The translations under genes and the position numbers were made by a program. This document shows, one piece after another, positions 11,820 to 23,682 of a DNA stretch of 64,000 nucleotides. Source of the stretch: Epiperipatus broadwayi (taxonomy: Eukaryota; Onychophora; Udeonychophora; Euonychophora; Peripatidae). The stretch spans positions 684,001 to 748,000 of the forward strand of contig JAQFVV010012529.1 of the NCBI GenBank assembly GCA_028023455.1. Direction: 5' to 3'. The notes beneath the pieces are model-generated. The model was not told where the DNA came from, ran no database searches, and worked only from the letters and a program-made list of their open reading frames with translations. Each line of letters opens with the position of its first letter. Within the stretch, counting starts at the first letter, position 1.

Positions 11820-13005
11820 TAGTGTATGTGAATAGAGCACTGGTCCATTTACTTGCAAATGGTGGAGGCATGTCTATATTTTTATTTTTTAGTTAAAATA
11901 AAAAACAAAATATCTGACTTACATCGCAATTAAATAAGCTTTTGATTTCTCTATTTGTTTTGATGTTTTAAAATCAATATAAACTTTAAGTATGTTCTAA
12001 AATTTTGTAAATTTAGTATTACATGTAGAAAATATTTTATTATATGAAATATTGCACATCAAATTTGGAAAGATAATAATATGTGCTTTCAATATAAACT
12101 GAAGAAATTTTATTAATGAACGTGATCATTTATAGCACCCAAAAACAGGAAAACAACTGCTGATACAATTTAAAATTTTTTCACAAATTCAATTTTTAAA
12201 CCCAATCATGTATGGAATTCAGAAATGAAAATAGTTGCCTGTGTATTGTAATATGTATTAAATTTTCAAATTTACTGATTTTTTTTGTTTGTTTATTTAT
12301 ATTTTTGTTTGCTTATTTTCCTTTTTTTTTAATAGCGTATAATTAAACATACAGTTTGATAGAGCATAATTCGCAGCTTCAGGATATTGCATTGTGTTGT
12401 TTAATTTTTTTGATATGTCTTCTATAAAATACATATTGTATGAGTAAAAATTCCTCACAGCTAATTATGTTATGATAAATACCCCTCAGTATGGGGTTGA
12501 GCCCATAACCAATGATGTCCAAAATCTATATTAAATGATTGACATGCACATTTATAATGATAAATGCAATAATATCCTATTACATATATGCGTGAATCTC
12601 GTAAATCCTGGTTTATACAAATATAATTATATTAAACAATGTGATAATGATAATTGGGATTTATAATCATAAGTACTCCTAACAGTATTTTATTTGTTTT
12701 AGATTTCAGTCAAAAAAAAAAAGAAATTTCATGCACCAAACTTCCTCAACATAGAAAGTTTGCTGAGAATACTAAAGAAATGAAAATCATCATTGCTGTC
12801 AATTATTACCATGACACTCTAGCATAGTCCCAGTAGTTTGCATGTTATCTCAGTGTTGCGAATGATTTATAGACTAGCATAGGTGTGTTGAAGTTATAAT
12901 GTTTTAACTTTATTATAAACAAACAACTGGATTGATAAAACAATAATTTAACAATTTTTTTAATAAAACAAAACATATGTAAGTTGGTTATATCTATATA
13001 TTAAT
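11820..13005. other. AT-rich background with a small T-arm-like hairpin
   Basis: AT-rich sequence. At 12491-12506 ATGGG and CCCAT pair around GTTGAG, resembling the motif at 4813. No A box, gene or other repeat recognised. Confidence 0.45.
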
Positions 13006-13168
13006 GATTCCAAATGTAGATATTAAATCAAACATATCACAACAATGAACATGTTTTCAATTTTTAAGTCTATACTTGTGATTCTGAAAAATATACTTGT
13101 GATTCCAAAGGCAGATATAGAATGAAAATATCACAAACAGTTAACATATTTTCAATTTTATGTCTAAG
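13006..13168 (+). repeat. Diverged tandem duplication, about 95-bp period
   Basis: Two diverged units start at 13006 (GATTCCAAATGTAGATAT) and 13101 (GATTCCAAAGGCAGATAT). Each continues through ATATCACAA and a TTTTCAATTTT block. The spacer between them partly repeats the ATACTTGTGATT motif. Confidence 0.7.
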
Positions 13169-13839
13169 GCTTTTTTAATATTATGTTATGAATATCTTGC
13201 CAATCAAAATATTCAAATTCCCCTAAATCATGGGTTTTATATGTCTTTTTTTTTTCTGTAATTATGGTCATCTTCATAAAGTACACTTGATGAGCATATT
13301 TCTTTTCACATACTGGAGACTTGAATTGTAGTCACAGTAGCATGGTGATATATATATAGCATGTAGAATATATAGGTCTTTGGCAATTTAGTGGCACAAT
13401 ATATTTTCTTTCCTTTACTGGCATTTTTGAGGCTGTAGCGGTCTGGTTCCACAGACTTCAACATTATTTACTGGATTGGATTGCATACTCAGGGTCTTCC
13501 AATCGATGTGCTACTTGTTGCTTAGCCTTGTATGATCAATAATTCACTATTGGAGGAAAACATCATAGCTTCTCCTAAATTATCAAAAAACAAAAAAACA
13601 TCATAGCTTCTGCTATAGGCATTGCAATTTTAATTACTGTAAAGTCTCTTCTCCACAAGCTCACTTCAACACTACTTTAACATATAGTTTGCAATTTGGA
13701 ATCAGGAAATCAGCAGCGGAACAAAATTGACATCAGAATGAGTAACTGCATACTGAGTGAATTTTGAATGATCAATTTTTATACCTTTCTGTTATCTTGC
13801 TATCTCCTGTCTTCGCTATTTGTCATCAATCAAACCATA

Positions 13840-13847
13840 ATGTAGAC
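13840..13847 (+). repeat. hAT target site duplication, left
   Basis: ATGTAGAC directly precedes the left terminus and is repeated exactly at 14331-14338. Eight bases is the duplication length characteristic of hAT transposition. Confidence 0.95.
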
Positions 13848-14330
13848 CAGGGGTGGGCAATTGTTTTGGCTCAGGGGCCACTTTGTGGAAGTGGAGATTA
13901 ATGGAGGACCGCATCAGGGGCCACACTGTGGAAGCGAAGATTAGCAGAGGGCCGCACCTTTTTTCATGACACAATTAACACACTGCTTTATTCCCTGTAT
14001 TACCAAAGAAATATTTGTTTGTCCATTCTTCATTAAACACTTGACATTCATCACCGATTTTACGTTTTTTTGGAGGGTTCATGGTTTCACTAAAGTTGGA
14101 AATTTATATATTTACTGTTGCAAAGACAAAATTGAAATTAACCAGATCGGAAAAGCACTGTACATTGTATCTACACTGTGCATGTGTATTAACATGGCTG
14201 TCCTAGTGGAAAATATGAGACAAATCTTTGGTCATGCATGGAAAGAAAATCTCAGTTCAAGGCAGATTTTTCTGATTGTCTTGGCAGGCCGCATAAAAAC
14301 TCTTCATGGGCCACTATTTGCCCACCCCTG
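13848..14330 (+). mobile_element. Non-autonomous hAT-superfamily element (483 bp)
   Basis: The termini are perfect inverted repeats of 13 bp, CAGGGGTGGGCAA at the left and TTGCCCACCCCTG at the right. It is flanked by an exact 8-bp target duplication, ATGTAGAC. The CAGGG start, the GGCC-rich subterminal region and the 8-bp duplication are hallmarks of hAT elements. The left subterminal part has two 43-bp direct units (13872-13914 and 13915-13957), each running from CAGGGGCCAC to a GCCGCA/CCGCAT end. A 121-codon open frame (13966-14331) fills much of the interior, but it shows no transposase motifs and even reads through the right terminus, so I regard it as fortuitous. The element must have moved with a transposase supplied elsewhere. 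The empty site is preserved in copy B near 15940. Confidence 0.95.
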
Positions 14331-14338
14331 ATGTAGAC
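14331..14338 (+). repeat. hAT target site duplication, right
   Basis: An exact second copy of ATGTAGAC, immediately after the right terminus CCCACCCCTG. Confidence 0.95.
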
Positions 14339-15095
14339 CATTCACACGTGTTTTCATCACCTGCCACTTGAACCATAATGTAGACCATTCTAAAATGTGG
14401 TGGAAAACAAGCTTGTATACAATATTATATTATTTTATATTGAAAGAAGAAAGAAATAGTTGTTCATTTTCTTTTCTTTATCTACCCTGTTCCATTGCAG
14501 AAAGATATAAAATTCTTCTCAGACTTTTTTATTTATTTATTTATAATTTCTCAAATATCTTTAATATATAATATTGGTCTTAAATTTGAATTCACCATTC
14601 AATTTTCTATAAGAATTGACAAGATTTTATTTATAAATCAATTCAGAACAGGTAAAAACAAAAAGATCTTAAAAATTTCTTAAAGTTTATGAATTACATA
14701 TTTTAAACTTGACTCATGCTCAAAACCATTTTATGTTTATCTTTTTTACAGTCTCATTTATTATTATATTTCTACTCTCATATTATAAAGCTCTCATATT
14801 ATAAAGTAAATGGTTGATAACATTATGCATAATTGTCTTTACAAATATACAATGATTAAAATGTATATTAATAATTTTTCTGAGTCTCTTGGGTGATTTC
14901 TTAACATTATATGCAAGGGTACACACTCACGTTGTTTAAATCTTTAACAATTAATTCATTGCCTTTCACAGTATACTGTAAATATTATTGTCAAATGTAT
15001 ATCTCAAACTTTCTTTTAAGCAGTTTATTCCAATGGAGCATAATAAAAGCAATTTGTACCTTTTTAATATTTTTCTCTTTATTTATGTGGACTGC

Positions 15096-15380
15096 ACTCA
15101 GGGTGATATGCTTTATAAACCCCCTCCCCTTTAAAAGAAACCAATGGGACAGAGCAACTTTCCATTTCTCATTTATGTGTTGACTAGCACTATTAATTTA
15201 TATCCATTTCTTTGATTATGGTGTTTTACATGATATATATATCTCCCCAATGTTCAGAGAGTTGTTTTTCATTAAGTACCATAGAGAATACATAGAATTT
15301 ATAAATATATAGAATTTATACTCTGGGAAGCACAAAAATTCTATCATATGACAAATTATCCACATCATAATACGATAGAA
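15096..15380. other. Spacer between copies A and B
   Basis: AT-rich sequence with no recognised gene. It includes a CCCCCTCCCC run near 15120 that stands out from the background. Confidence 0.4.
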
Positions 15381-15590
15381 TAAAGTCCTGCTCCCTTTTT
15401 GAGTCTTACAGGCTGAGACAGTAAACAAAAACTCCAACTACACCTTGATTCCTCAGCCTTATGGGTGAGTGAGTAAACCATATGAAAATTAAGCCTTGTT
15501 CCTATTTGAATCGGAGAGGCTATTAAACCAACTCCCAAAATGCATCTTGCTTCATTCAAGCTTTATAGATGAGTGAATACACTATTGTAC
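15381..15590 (+). repeat. Degenerate tandem repeat, about 45-50 bp units
   Basis: Roughly four diverged units share the pattern CTTG/CTGC, TTC, a TTGA or TTCA block, TTA.AG or TTATGG, then GAGTGAGTAAACC or GATGAGTGAATAC. Clear ends are GAGACAGTAAAC, GAGTGAGTAAACC and GATGAGTGAATAC. Divergence is high, so the unit borders are uncertain. Short overlapping minus-strand open frames cover it but are not conserved from unit to unit. Confidence 0.5.
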
Positions 15591-15664
15591 AATGGGGGGA
15601 AAAATAAGTTGTGGTAGCACAAGATTACATTAATTTTCAAATATTGCATAACAGAATGCCTCAA

Positions 15665-16720
15665 GTACATGATGTGCTACTTGGAGGAAAACATTATCAT
15701 AGCTTCTGCTATAGGCATTGCTATTTTAATTAGCTGTACAGTCTCTTCTTCTCACAGTTCACTTCAGTACTGCTTTAAAATTTAGCTTGCAGTTTTGGAA
15801 TTGTGAAATCTGTAACAGAACAAAATTGACATCAGATTGAATGACTGCATACTGAGTGAATTTTGAATGACCTTTTTTATACATCTCTATTATCTTTCTA
15901 TCCACTGTTTACATCATTTGCCAACAATCAAACCATAATGTAAACCATTGGCATATGTTTTTGTCATCTGTCACTCTAACCATAATGTGAAACATTCTAA
16001 AATCTCAGATCCCAGAGTAAAAATATTCCATTGTTCTCTTCTAAAACATGTGAGGGAAAACAAGCCTGAGTACAATATATTATTTTATATCAAAAGAAGA
16101 AAGAAATAGCTGTTTGTTTTCTTTTCTTTATCTACCCCGTTCCAATGCAGGAAGATATAACATCCTTTTTTGACTTCAATTTTATTTCTAATTTCTCAAT
16201 TATTATTAATTTATAATTTTTGATCTTAAATTTGAATTTGCCATTTAATTTTCTATAAGAATTGACAATATTTTATTTATAAATCAATTCAGAACAGGTA
16301 AAACCAAAAAGATCTCCAAAATGTCTTAAAGTTTATGAACTACATATTTCAAACTTGACTCACAAATTGACTCCATGGAAAGCATTTTGTTTTTCTCTTT
16401 TACAGTCTCGTTTATTATTGTATTTCTAGTCTCATATTGCAAAGTAAGCAGTTCATAACATTATGCATAAATTGCCTTTATAAAAATACACTATGTTTAA
16501 AATGTACATTAACAATTTTTCTTCTATTTTCATAGGCATTTCTTTATGTTATATGTGTACACTCACACACATTATTGTTCAATTGCTTTTCACAGTATTC
16601 CATAAATATTATTGTCAAATATATATCAACTTTCTTTTAGGCAATTTATTCCAATGGCACATAATAAAGGCAATTTTATTTTTTCTGTTTATTTTTATGC
16701 TGTGTTTTAATCTAATTAAT
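15665..16720 (+). repeat. Segmental repeat family, copy B (hAT-free)
   Basis: A direct partner of copy A, about 2.1 kb downstream of it, with the same order of blocks. At about 15933-15960 it reads through the position where copy A carries the hAT insertion: AAACCATAATGTAAACCATT with no element. It therefore keeps the pre-insertion state and shows that the insertion came after the A/B duplication. The 85-codon open frame at 16493-16750 is hydrophobic and AT-driven and does not match the frame in copy A. Confidence 0.85.
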
Positions 16721-17890
16721 GTAGTGAAAAATAATGATAAGAGCTTTTAGATTATACATTAAATTATATAGTATTATGGTGGTAAATCCTTTTTCTACAT
16801 TCAGAAAGAATCTTTAATTGATCTATTAGTCATCTCAGTATGCTTTCATAAGATCAGAGCAGTGTTGATTCAAAAAATCTTATTATTAAAAAATCAATTA
16901 TACCAGCATTTACTAGCAGATTTTCTCATTTCAAAATTACACCAGCTCTTAAAAATTATTATAGAAATATAAAGAATATAATCATAATAAAAATATTTTA
17001 ACAACACTTGAATAAGAATAGCAAATTTACATTTTATAATTTATTTACAACATAGTACTAAGTATTCTGTAGGCCATTATGTATATCGTTGAACTATTGT
17101 GACATTATGAAAGAATAAGTTTATACTATATTATTTTGTGCATTTAATTCTAAAATTGTTTTTACTGAGATGAAATAGCTTTGAGACTGTATGAATTTAA
17201 TTTAAAAATTGCTTTCGGTAGCACTTAAACATTTGAAAAAGATTGCCAATGCAAGGACACATTATCATAGTATGGCATTTTGAAATCAACATTTATGCTT
17301 TTTTCAACTGTATATATGTAATATAACCTTAATAACAGGAGTGTTACTGCTACATAATCAGATTTAAAGAATAATGCATGCATGTGTGTCCGCCTATATA
17401 TATATATTGTACATATACATACAGTATTCAATTATTTAAAAAAAAAAAAAAAAAATTTTATTCTTTTATACATACAGAGATTTATATGTATATATTTATT
17501 ATTATGAATAAGCAGTTCTTTTTATGATCTATTATATAATATTTTTTATTAAATAATATGTGTTAAATTTATTTAACTTTCATTTTGTTAAAATAGAGTA
17601 AATCAGAAAAGTGTGAAATAAAATTGTTAGATTAGGAGATAAAAATTGTACACGTGTGAAACAATGAATAGATCTGTACAAACACAAAGATGCTTTTACA
17701 CTTATTTCTGATGGCTATAGATCGCCAGCTTTGTTGTTATCTGTATCTTAAAATTATTTTTACAAAAGAGGTGCTTTGATGTAGTAACGATAGCATCAAT
17801 TTTAAGTCAAACTTGTGAAGCTTTGATTTTTTTAAGATAAAGATTTCCAGATGTTTTTCGCGATATAAACGATTAAAACAATTTTTTTAA
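16721..17890. other. AT-rich background, no gene seen
   Basis: Contains a (TA)n tract near 17396-17407 and an A-rich tract near 17439-17455. A minus-strand open frame at 17225-17431 is composition-driven. Nothing else recognised. Confidence 0.55.
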
Positions 17891-18022
17891 TCAGTTAATA
17901 ATAAATTTTTTTAGAGAGATGATCAGTCAGTCTTAAATTTTTTAAAGAGATGATCAGTCAGTTATTAATTTTTTTAAAGAGATGATCGTCAGTCTAATTT
18001 TTTGAGAGAGATGATCAGTTAA
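17891..18022 (+). repeat. Minisatellite, about 32-bp units, four copies
   Basis: Four units with the consensus CAGTCAGTYWTAAWTTTTTT followed by ARAGAGATGAT. The units begin near 17891, 17923, 17954 and 17986, and a partial fifth follows. The AGAGATGATC block is the best conserved part. Differences are mainly in the length of the T run. Confidence 0.85.
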
Positions 18023-20029
18023 ATTATTATTATTATTTTAAGCTCAACTCAGTTGGTCCTTCCTTGTTATAATTCTTAGCAAATGTGTCTTTTTTTTAAA
18101 AAAGGAGTAAACTTTAATTTTTTCCATTCTTTGAAAGTTGAAAAAAAGGCAAAAAATTATATAAAGATTTTCAAGCAATATTAAAGAATAGGAGAGAAAT
18201 GGAACAAGATTGAATTTATTATAAGTTAGTAATAATTATAAAATGATATTAAATATTTGTTATGCATAATATCCTCTGCATTGCTAAACCTTTTTTCTGC
18301 TTCCGATAATACGAATGTCAAATCCTCTCTATAAATCATTATCCAGTAATAATCAACAAAAGTAAATTTTGAAGCCAACCACAAGCTATATGGTTTTGTT
18401 CCTAGTTCATTCTTATTAAAGCTCACCCAACAATGAGAAGGGGAATAAGGAAAGAAAATTTAAAACTATTAGAACCAAGTTTGAGCCTAAATCAAATTTT
18501 TGTTAATTTACCTCATCTCTAAAGTGTCGCAGCATTTTTTTTAAAGAAGAAAAGCAAATCCCCTACCTACTTATTCAAAGTATTATAATATTTTTTTTTA
18601 AATGGTAGAAGGAAGCCAATCAACAGTGAATAATAATGGAATTGAGGAAACAGAAAGTCAATTGATTCAGCTTATCTTAAATTCTAATATTTTTTTTTTT
18701 TTTTTGTTGGTGATAATAGAAAAGGTCTAAAATTCAAATTCAGGACATTAATAAGAAGTAAAAAGTAGCGGTAAATATGAACTTTCTTTAACCGATTTTA
18801 TTCTTTTACTTATTAAAAGTAAACCTTAATTTACTGTCAAAGTTTTTTTTTTGATACAGAAACATTAAAGACTTATTTGTCTATAGTTATTTGCAATATC
18901 TCACAACATAGCACAAACATAGTTTAAATCTTTAAACTTAAATTTTTCATTTTTTTTTTATTATATATTGTAATGTTGAAATGTTTTTTTTTAATTGTTC
19001 TTCAGATGTTAATGATGATGAGCAACCTATAGATATATGCATTTATAATGTTTTTTATTTTTATTTTATTTTGTTGCATATTAAAAATTGATATATGTAT
19101 TTTATTTTCTTTCGCTATAAGGTTGCAAAAGAGAAAAGATATTTTTATATATGTAATTTTTGGGTATACATTTTAAACATATATGTTAACATTACCGAAT
19201 GCGTGAATGTGTAACTGTTTATCCAAACACATCAAAGAATAGGTTAAATATGATTAGTTTAAAATGGTAAATTGAAAAGTAGGGCATTACATTTGAATGG
19301 AAATGAAATGACATATAAAGTTACACCTGAAATTTATTTTATGATATGATAAGTAAGAAAATTCTTAAATAAGTTTATAAATATGTATTTTTTTCTCTAA
19401 TATTGATTTAAGTCAGCTTATTTTGAGTATCAAGAAAGATGAAATATATATTAAGTTTATTTGTTATATTTATATAAATTTTTTTATTAATTTTATATAA
19501 ATTTTTATATTAATAAAATTTATTTAATTGTCGATTTGCTTTAAAGAAGGAAGAAAGAGTAGTAGTGTTATAAAATATAATTATATATCTTAATTGGTTT
19601 GAGTAATTATTAAGAATATTGTGTTTTGTTTTTTTTTGTCTTAATTCTATCATTTTAATTCACATATTTGCAGTTATTAAGTATTACTATTCGGATATAT
19701 TGAGCAATCACTTGCAAATATTAAGCGTCCAAATAATAGTAAACTAGAATGTTGATATTTAAGTATTTAAGGATTATGCTTTAGAATAAAAATTTTGATA
19801 ATTATAGTTCAACATAGAAAGCTAAAATTGTGTTGTGTCCATGAATTTAGATCATCCTCATCAAAGATAGATATCATGTTATTAGTTAAAAATGTTTCAA
19901 ATATCTATATAAAAGTTATATCGATCTCATCATTAATAAATTATAATCATTAAATTTAATGTTTAGGTAATGTATGTTTTAGTAAATAGGGGTTTATATA
20001 AAATTGAATATTATGCAAAGAGATTATGG
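18023..20029. other. AT-rich background, no gene seen
   Basis: Long T and A runs (for example near 18690) and short AT palindromes near 19480. A minus-strand open frame at 18226-18426 has no recognised domain. No repeat partner was found in the window. Confidence 0.5.
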
Positions 20030-21009
20030 TGTCAATCATCACCATTAGTATTATTAATCCCAGTATGAAATATGATAATTTTAATAGATGCTATAAGTTT
20101 ATAAAGATGAATTTATTGTTGTGAGTTTATTAATAAGATGCTGTTCATCATTATTATAATATTGTTATGATATCACTATTATATATTATTATGTATTATT
20201 ATCTCATCATCATTATTACTTTATTGTGTAAATAATTTAGTTAAATGAAATATAATAATGGTCTTCATGCTTGTTTGGAGCATTAATAGGATTATACATT
20301 CTGTTCATCAATAAGTAATGAGTAGATGTCTATAAGAATCTTTGATCTATGGTATAAACTTTAGTAATATTGGGATCTTGTAATTTTATCAATATAGTAA
20401 ATTAAGAATGTCATTTTGTTCAATAGTCATCCAAGTCATGTGTATAAATATGTACTGAATGAGTTTGAACTTAAGTACACTATAAATAGATACTTATCTG
20501 GATTGAAAAAATCTAGTGGCGCTCATGGGAAAACATGTACTTAGCTAAACTGAATAAAAGTGATATCATCCCTTTCCAACTTATAATATTAGTTTTATAA
20601 AATATATTTTTATAAGTTGTCATGAATAGCACCCGTGTGTGCATATGACCATGAATGGTCTTATATATTTGGAAAGAAGGATAGGAAGGATTCTTTGTTA
20701 GAAGAACCTTGTATTGGAGATAAGCATAAGGCACTCCAGGAATCTCACAGTGGGTACTTTTATTCAGTTGCTATGTTTAATATTATTTTTATTAGATGAC
20801 AATGTCCAGTATGTTTTATTGTTCAAATGACTGCCCCAATATATAAATAAATACCAAGAATCTTTAATGCTGATATTTTCTTTGTCTATGCTATGATGAA
20901 TTGAAATAGCTACAAATTATAATTACAAATACATAAGTGATATTAATTGATAAATATTGTTACAAATGGCAATTGATTTATTTAAATTGTTACAATATAT
21001 ATATGATAT
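20030..21009 (+). repeat. Second dispersed repeat family, copy 1
   Basis: A diverged direct counterpart of 62330-63180. The strongest match surrounds 20660-20705 and 62985-63055: an ATATTTGGAAAG/ATGTGGAAAG block, then GATTCTTTGTTAGAAG against GACTCTTTGTTGAAAG, then an AGAGATAAG/GGAGATAAG end. Both copies later contain a stretch ending in GTTACAATATATATAT. The open frames in the two copies lie on opposite strands, which argues against coding function. No termini recognised. Confidence 0.65.
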
Positions 21010-21640
21010 AGAAAGAAAATATGCAGTTTATAAATTAAAAGGCATTTTAAGATTTTTTTGGTTTCACCTATTTCGAATTATGTTATAAATACAATTTTAT
21101 CAATTCCTATAAAAAATAGAATGGTGACAAATCCAAGAAAAAGAATTATGAATTAATAATATTTTATTAAGTATAAATAAAATAATAAAAGCCAACAAAG
21201 AATTTATCTCTTAATGTATATTAGATAAAGAAAAGAAAGCAAACAGCTATTTCCTTTTTTTGTTGATGAATACAAGGGAATATTTTTCTCTAGGATTCAA
21301 GATGGTAGAATATTCTATATTAAGATAGAGACAATAGCTAATGGTGCAGACCGTAAGCAATTTTTCATTCAAAGGTCAGTTTCATTCTAGAATGGATTTA
21401 TATATTCCAAATTGCAAGATATATGTAGAAGCAGTGTGGAAGTGAGCTGTGAAGAAAAGAATTTTACCATACCAATAATTAAACTTTTGACATCTATCTT
21501 ATAAGCTGTAAGAATGTCTTATTATAGTAGTAAATCTTTTGATGTGTTAGGGTAGTCAAGAACAAGTAGCATATTAGTTGGAAATCCTGAGTGTTCAGCC
21601 CAATTCAGTAAATAATGTAGTATATAAAATAATATCTCTG
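21010..21640 (-). repeat. Segmental repeat family, copy C (inverted)
   Basis: The reverse complement of this segment matches copies A and B. Examples are AAAGAAAGCAAACAGCTATT (complement of the AAATAGCTGTTTG block of copy B), CCAAATTGCAAG with TGTGGAAGTGAGCT, AGAACAAGTAGCATATTAGT, and CCAATTCAGTAAATAATG. The last two match the upstream part of copy A (13430-13560), so the family extends beyond the A/B overlap. Divergence is greater than between A and B. It has no hAT insertion. Confidence 0.72.
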
Positions 21641-21938
21641 TCTCGTATAATTGGCCAGTAAAGGGAAAGAACTTTGCAGCTGAATTACTGAAGTCATGTA
21701 TTTTTATATGCATATGTATCTAGTGTAGAAGAGGAGAAATATCTGCTTTATGAAAATTTATGAAGATGACTGACTGTAATGATAGAGAAGAAACTGATAT
21801 TTGAAGCTTAGGATGTAGGACATTAAATATTTTTACCAGTAAGATATTAAACTATTTATTCTATAATATTGAAAAGAGGCTTTTAACATACAAAGATTGA
21901 AAGAAATGAATTATTGTAATTTGTTATCTTGTATATTT

Positions 21939-22235
21939 ACATTTGAATTATGAGTATAAACTCAAACTGAAATATATTAAATGAGGCATTATATTTCACT
22001 TTATATATATATATATACATATGTGGAATTACTAGAAGTCAAACTAAAATCTAGGAACTATTTGTTAAAAATATATTAATGACTATATGATTGATTTTAC
22101 ATCTATATGTGAAATTAAACAAGAAGCAAATGAAATTATGAACTATTTGTTAAGATTATATTAATTATTATATGTTTGACTTAAGATTTACATTTGGAAT
22201 TATTATTATATAGTTATAACCAAACTGCATTTCGT
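21939..22235 (+). repeat. Degenerate minisatellite, about 80-90-bp units
   Basis: Four diverged units start with ACATTTGAATTAT (21939), ACATATGTGGAATTA (22017), ACATCTATATGTGAAATTA (22099) and ACATTTGGAATTA (22190). Units two and three share an AACTATTTGTTAA block followed by an ATATTAAT stretch. Spacing of 78-91 bp shows many small length changes. The tract also holds a (TA)n run near 22001-22016. Confidence 0.65.
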
Positions 22236-23336
22236 TTTACTTTATTAATAAGTGATTATATTGTTTTATTAATCCTTTTTGTTTGTTTTTCATTTGTTTA
22301 AATATTATAAATTCAACACACACACACATACTAGTTCATAAAAATATGCATAATTCTGAGAATATGTGAACTATAAATTCTAAGTAAACATTCTCTTTTG
22401 AGGAGGTTTGGCACTGGGAGTTTCTTCCATTAGAAACTGAAAACAAAATATTCTAGTGTTTGTGATCATAAAACCATCATCATCATCTCTGTCATTGAAT
22501 TCAAGGATATAGATTTAAACCATAATATATAAGATTCACAGAGGTATGTAGGGAATATTGTTACATTTATAACTATATATTTATGCTTATTGAACATGGA
22601 AGATCATATTTATATATATTACGTGTATCATGGTTTTGGGCCAAACTCGAACTATTGAGGTTATTTACAATGAGAAGAACCTAGAGGGAATATTATCTGT
22701 ATATAATTCTTTTACTGTTAGGTATGTATATAATTTGATGATGATATAGATGAAAATGAAAAATTTAAATATTTTGGATTATAAGCATGGTGTCATAAGA
22801 ATATTAATGGTTGATTTGTATTTTCACGAATCCTGAATGTGCATTTACATTTTTTTAATATGGTTTTTATTAATATATCTCCAATCATAGTAATTATCAT
22901 TAAGTGTCTGACAAAAGTTAAGTCTGGCATACCAAGCCAGATTATGTTAGTTAAGCTTTTTTTTTTTTTTACTCAAATACTTAAATACAACTAACATTTT
23001 ATAAATAATAGATGTGGAACATTTTGAATTATAAAATCCCAATTATACTTTACATGTATTTTAGCAGATAATTCTTAATTTATTCTTATATATAATTTTT
23101 AATAATTTTCTGATACTATAGTTTCCTCATTACATACACTGTTTTTGTTCTCAATATCCTTCAAGAAAAATGAATCAAAGTTTTACTCTAAATAGCTAAA
23201 ATAATAGGAATACAGTTTTTAAAATAAAATTTAAAAATTTTATTCATCATTTATTAGCAGTTATTTATAAATCATTATGGCTGATTTGACATGATGTTAT
23301 GCTTCTAGTATTTTTAATGTTCAATTTTTTTCTGAG
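22236..23336. other. AT-rich background, no gene seen
   Basis: Contains a (CA)6 tract at 22317-22328. No gene or repeat partner recognised. Confidence 0.55.
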
Positions 23337-23410
23337 CACACACACACACACAATATTTTAACTTTCTGTTGAATGAGAATTAAGAGAGGAATAATTGTGT
23401 GTGTGTGTGT
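23337..23410 (+). repeat. Paired (CA)8 and (GT)7 microsatellites
   Basis: A perfect (CA)8 run at 23337-23352 is followed 44 bp later by (GT)7 at 23397-23410. The two runs are complementary and could fold into a hairpin with the intervening sequence as loop. Confidence 0.9.
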
Positions 23411-23682
23411 CTATTTGAATATCTCTAATCTGCTTGAACAAAAATATTTTATACAGCAGAGTAAGAAATTAAAAAGAAAGTTGGATGGGGAAAGCAACTT
23501 ATTTCTATTTCAGTTTGTACTAAACAATTTTTTATCTTGCAGCAAAATGAAAAATTCAAGGAAAAATTAGATGGAATGAGGGGAGGGATATCTTTAAATA
23601 GACTTGTATAGAAAAAAGTTTTATTTTTACTAAAAATAAATAGATGGATAGTAGTAGGGTAACAAATCTTTAATAAGTTATC

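Larger units (their letters stand above)
13430..15095 (+). repeat. Segmental repeat family, copy A (split by a hAT element)
   Basis: Copy A is the direct counterpart of copy B (15665-16720) and the inverse of copy C (about 21010-21640). Shared blocks in order include TCATAGCTTCTGCTATAGGC, ACAAAATTGACATCAGA, TACTGAGTGAATTTTGAATG, AAACCATAATGTA, GAAGAAAGAAATAG, AATTCAGAACAGGTAAAA, and ATTCCAATGG with CATAATAAA. Copy A also contains a short internal tandem, CATAATGTAGACCATT repeated about 47 bp apart, which copy B shares. A 483-bp hAT-type element lies inside copy A and is missing from copy B. The open frames here are short, differ between copies and are not supported as genes. Confidence 0.85.

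Noticed and set aside
13966-14331. 121-codon open frame inside the hAT element, at first sight a possible transposase remnant
   Set aside because: No hAT transposase motif or dimerisation region is visible, the frame reads through the right terminus, and the composition matches surrounding DNA.
14368-16750. Several small plus- and minus-strand open frames in the A/B segmental repeats
   Set aside because: The frames differ between the paralogous copies and none is preserved across them.
17891-18022. Spaced repeats as a CRISPR-like array
   Set aside because: The repeats are directly adjacent with no unique spacers, and the sequence is clearly eukaryotic; this is a minisatellite.
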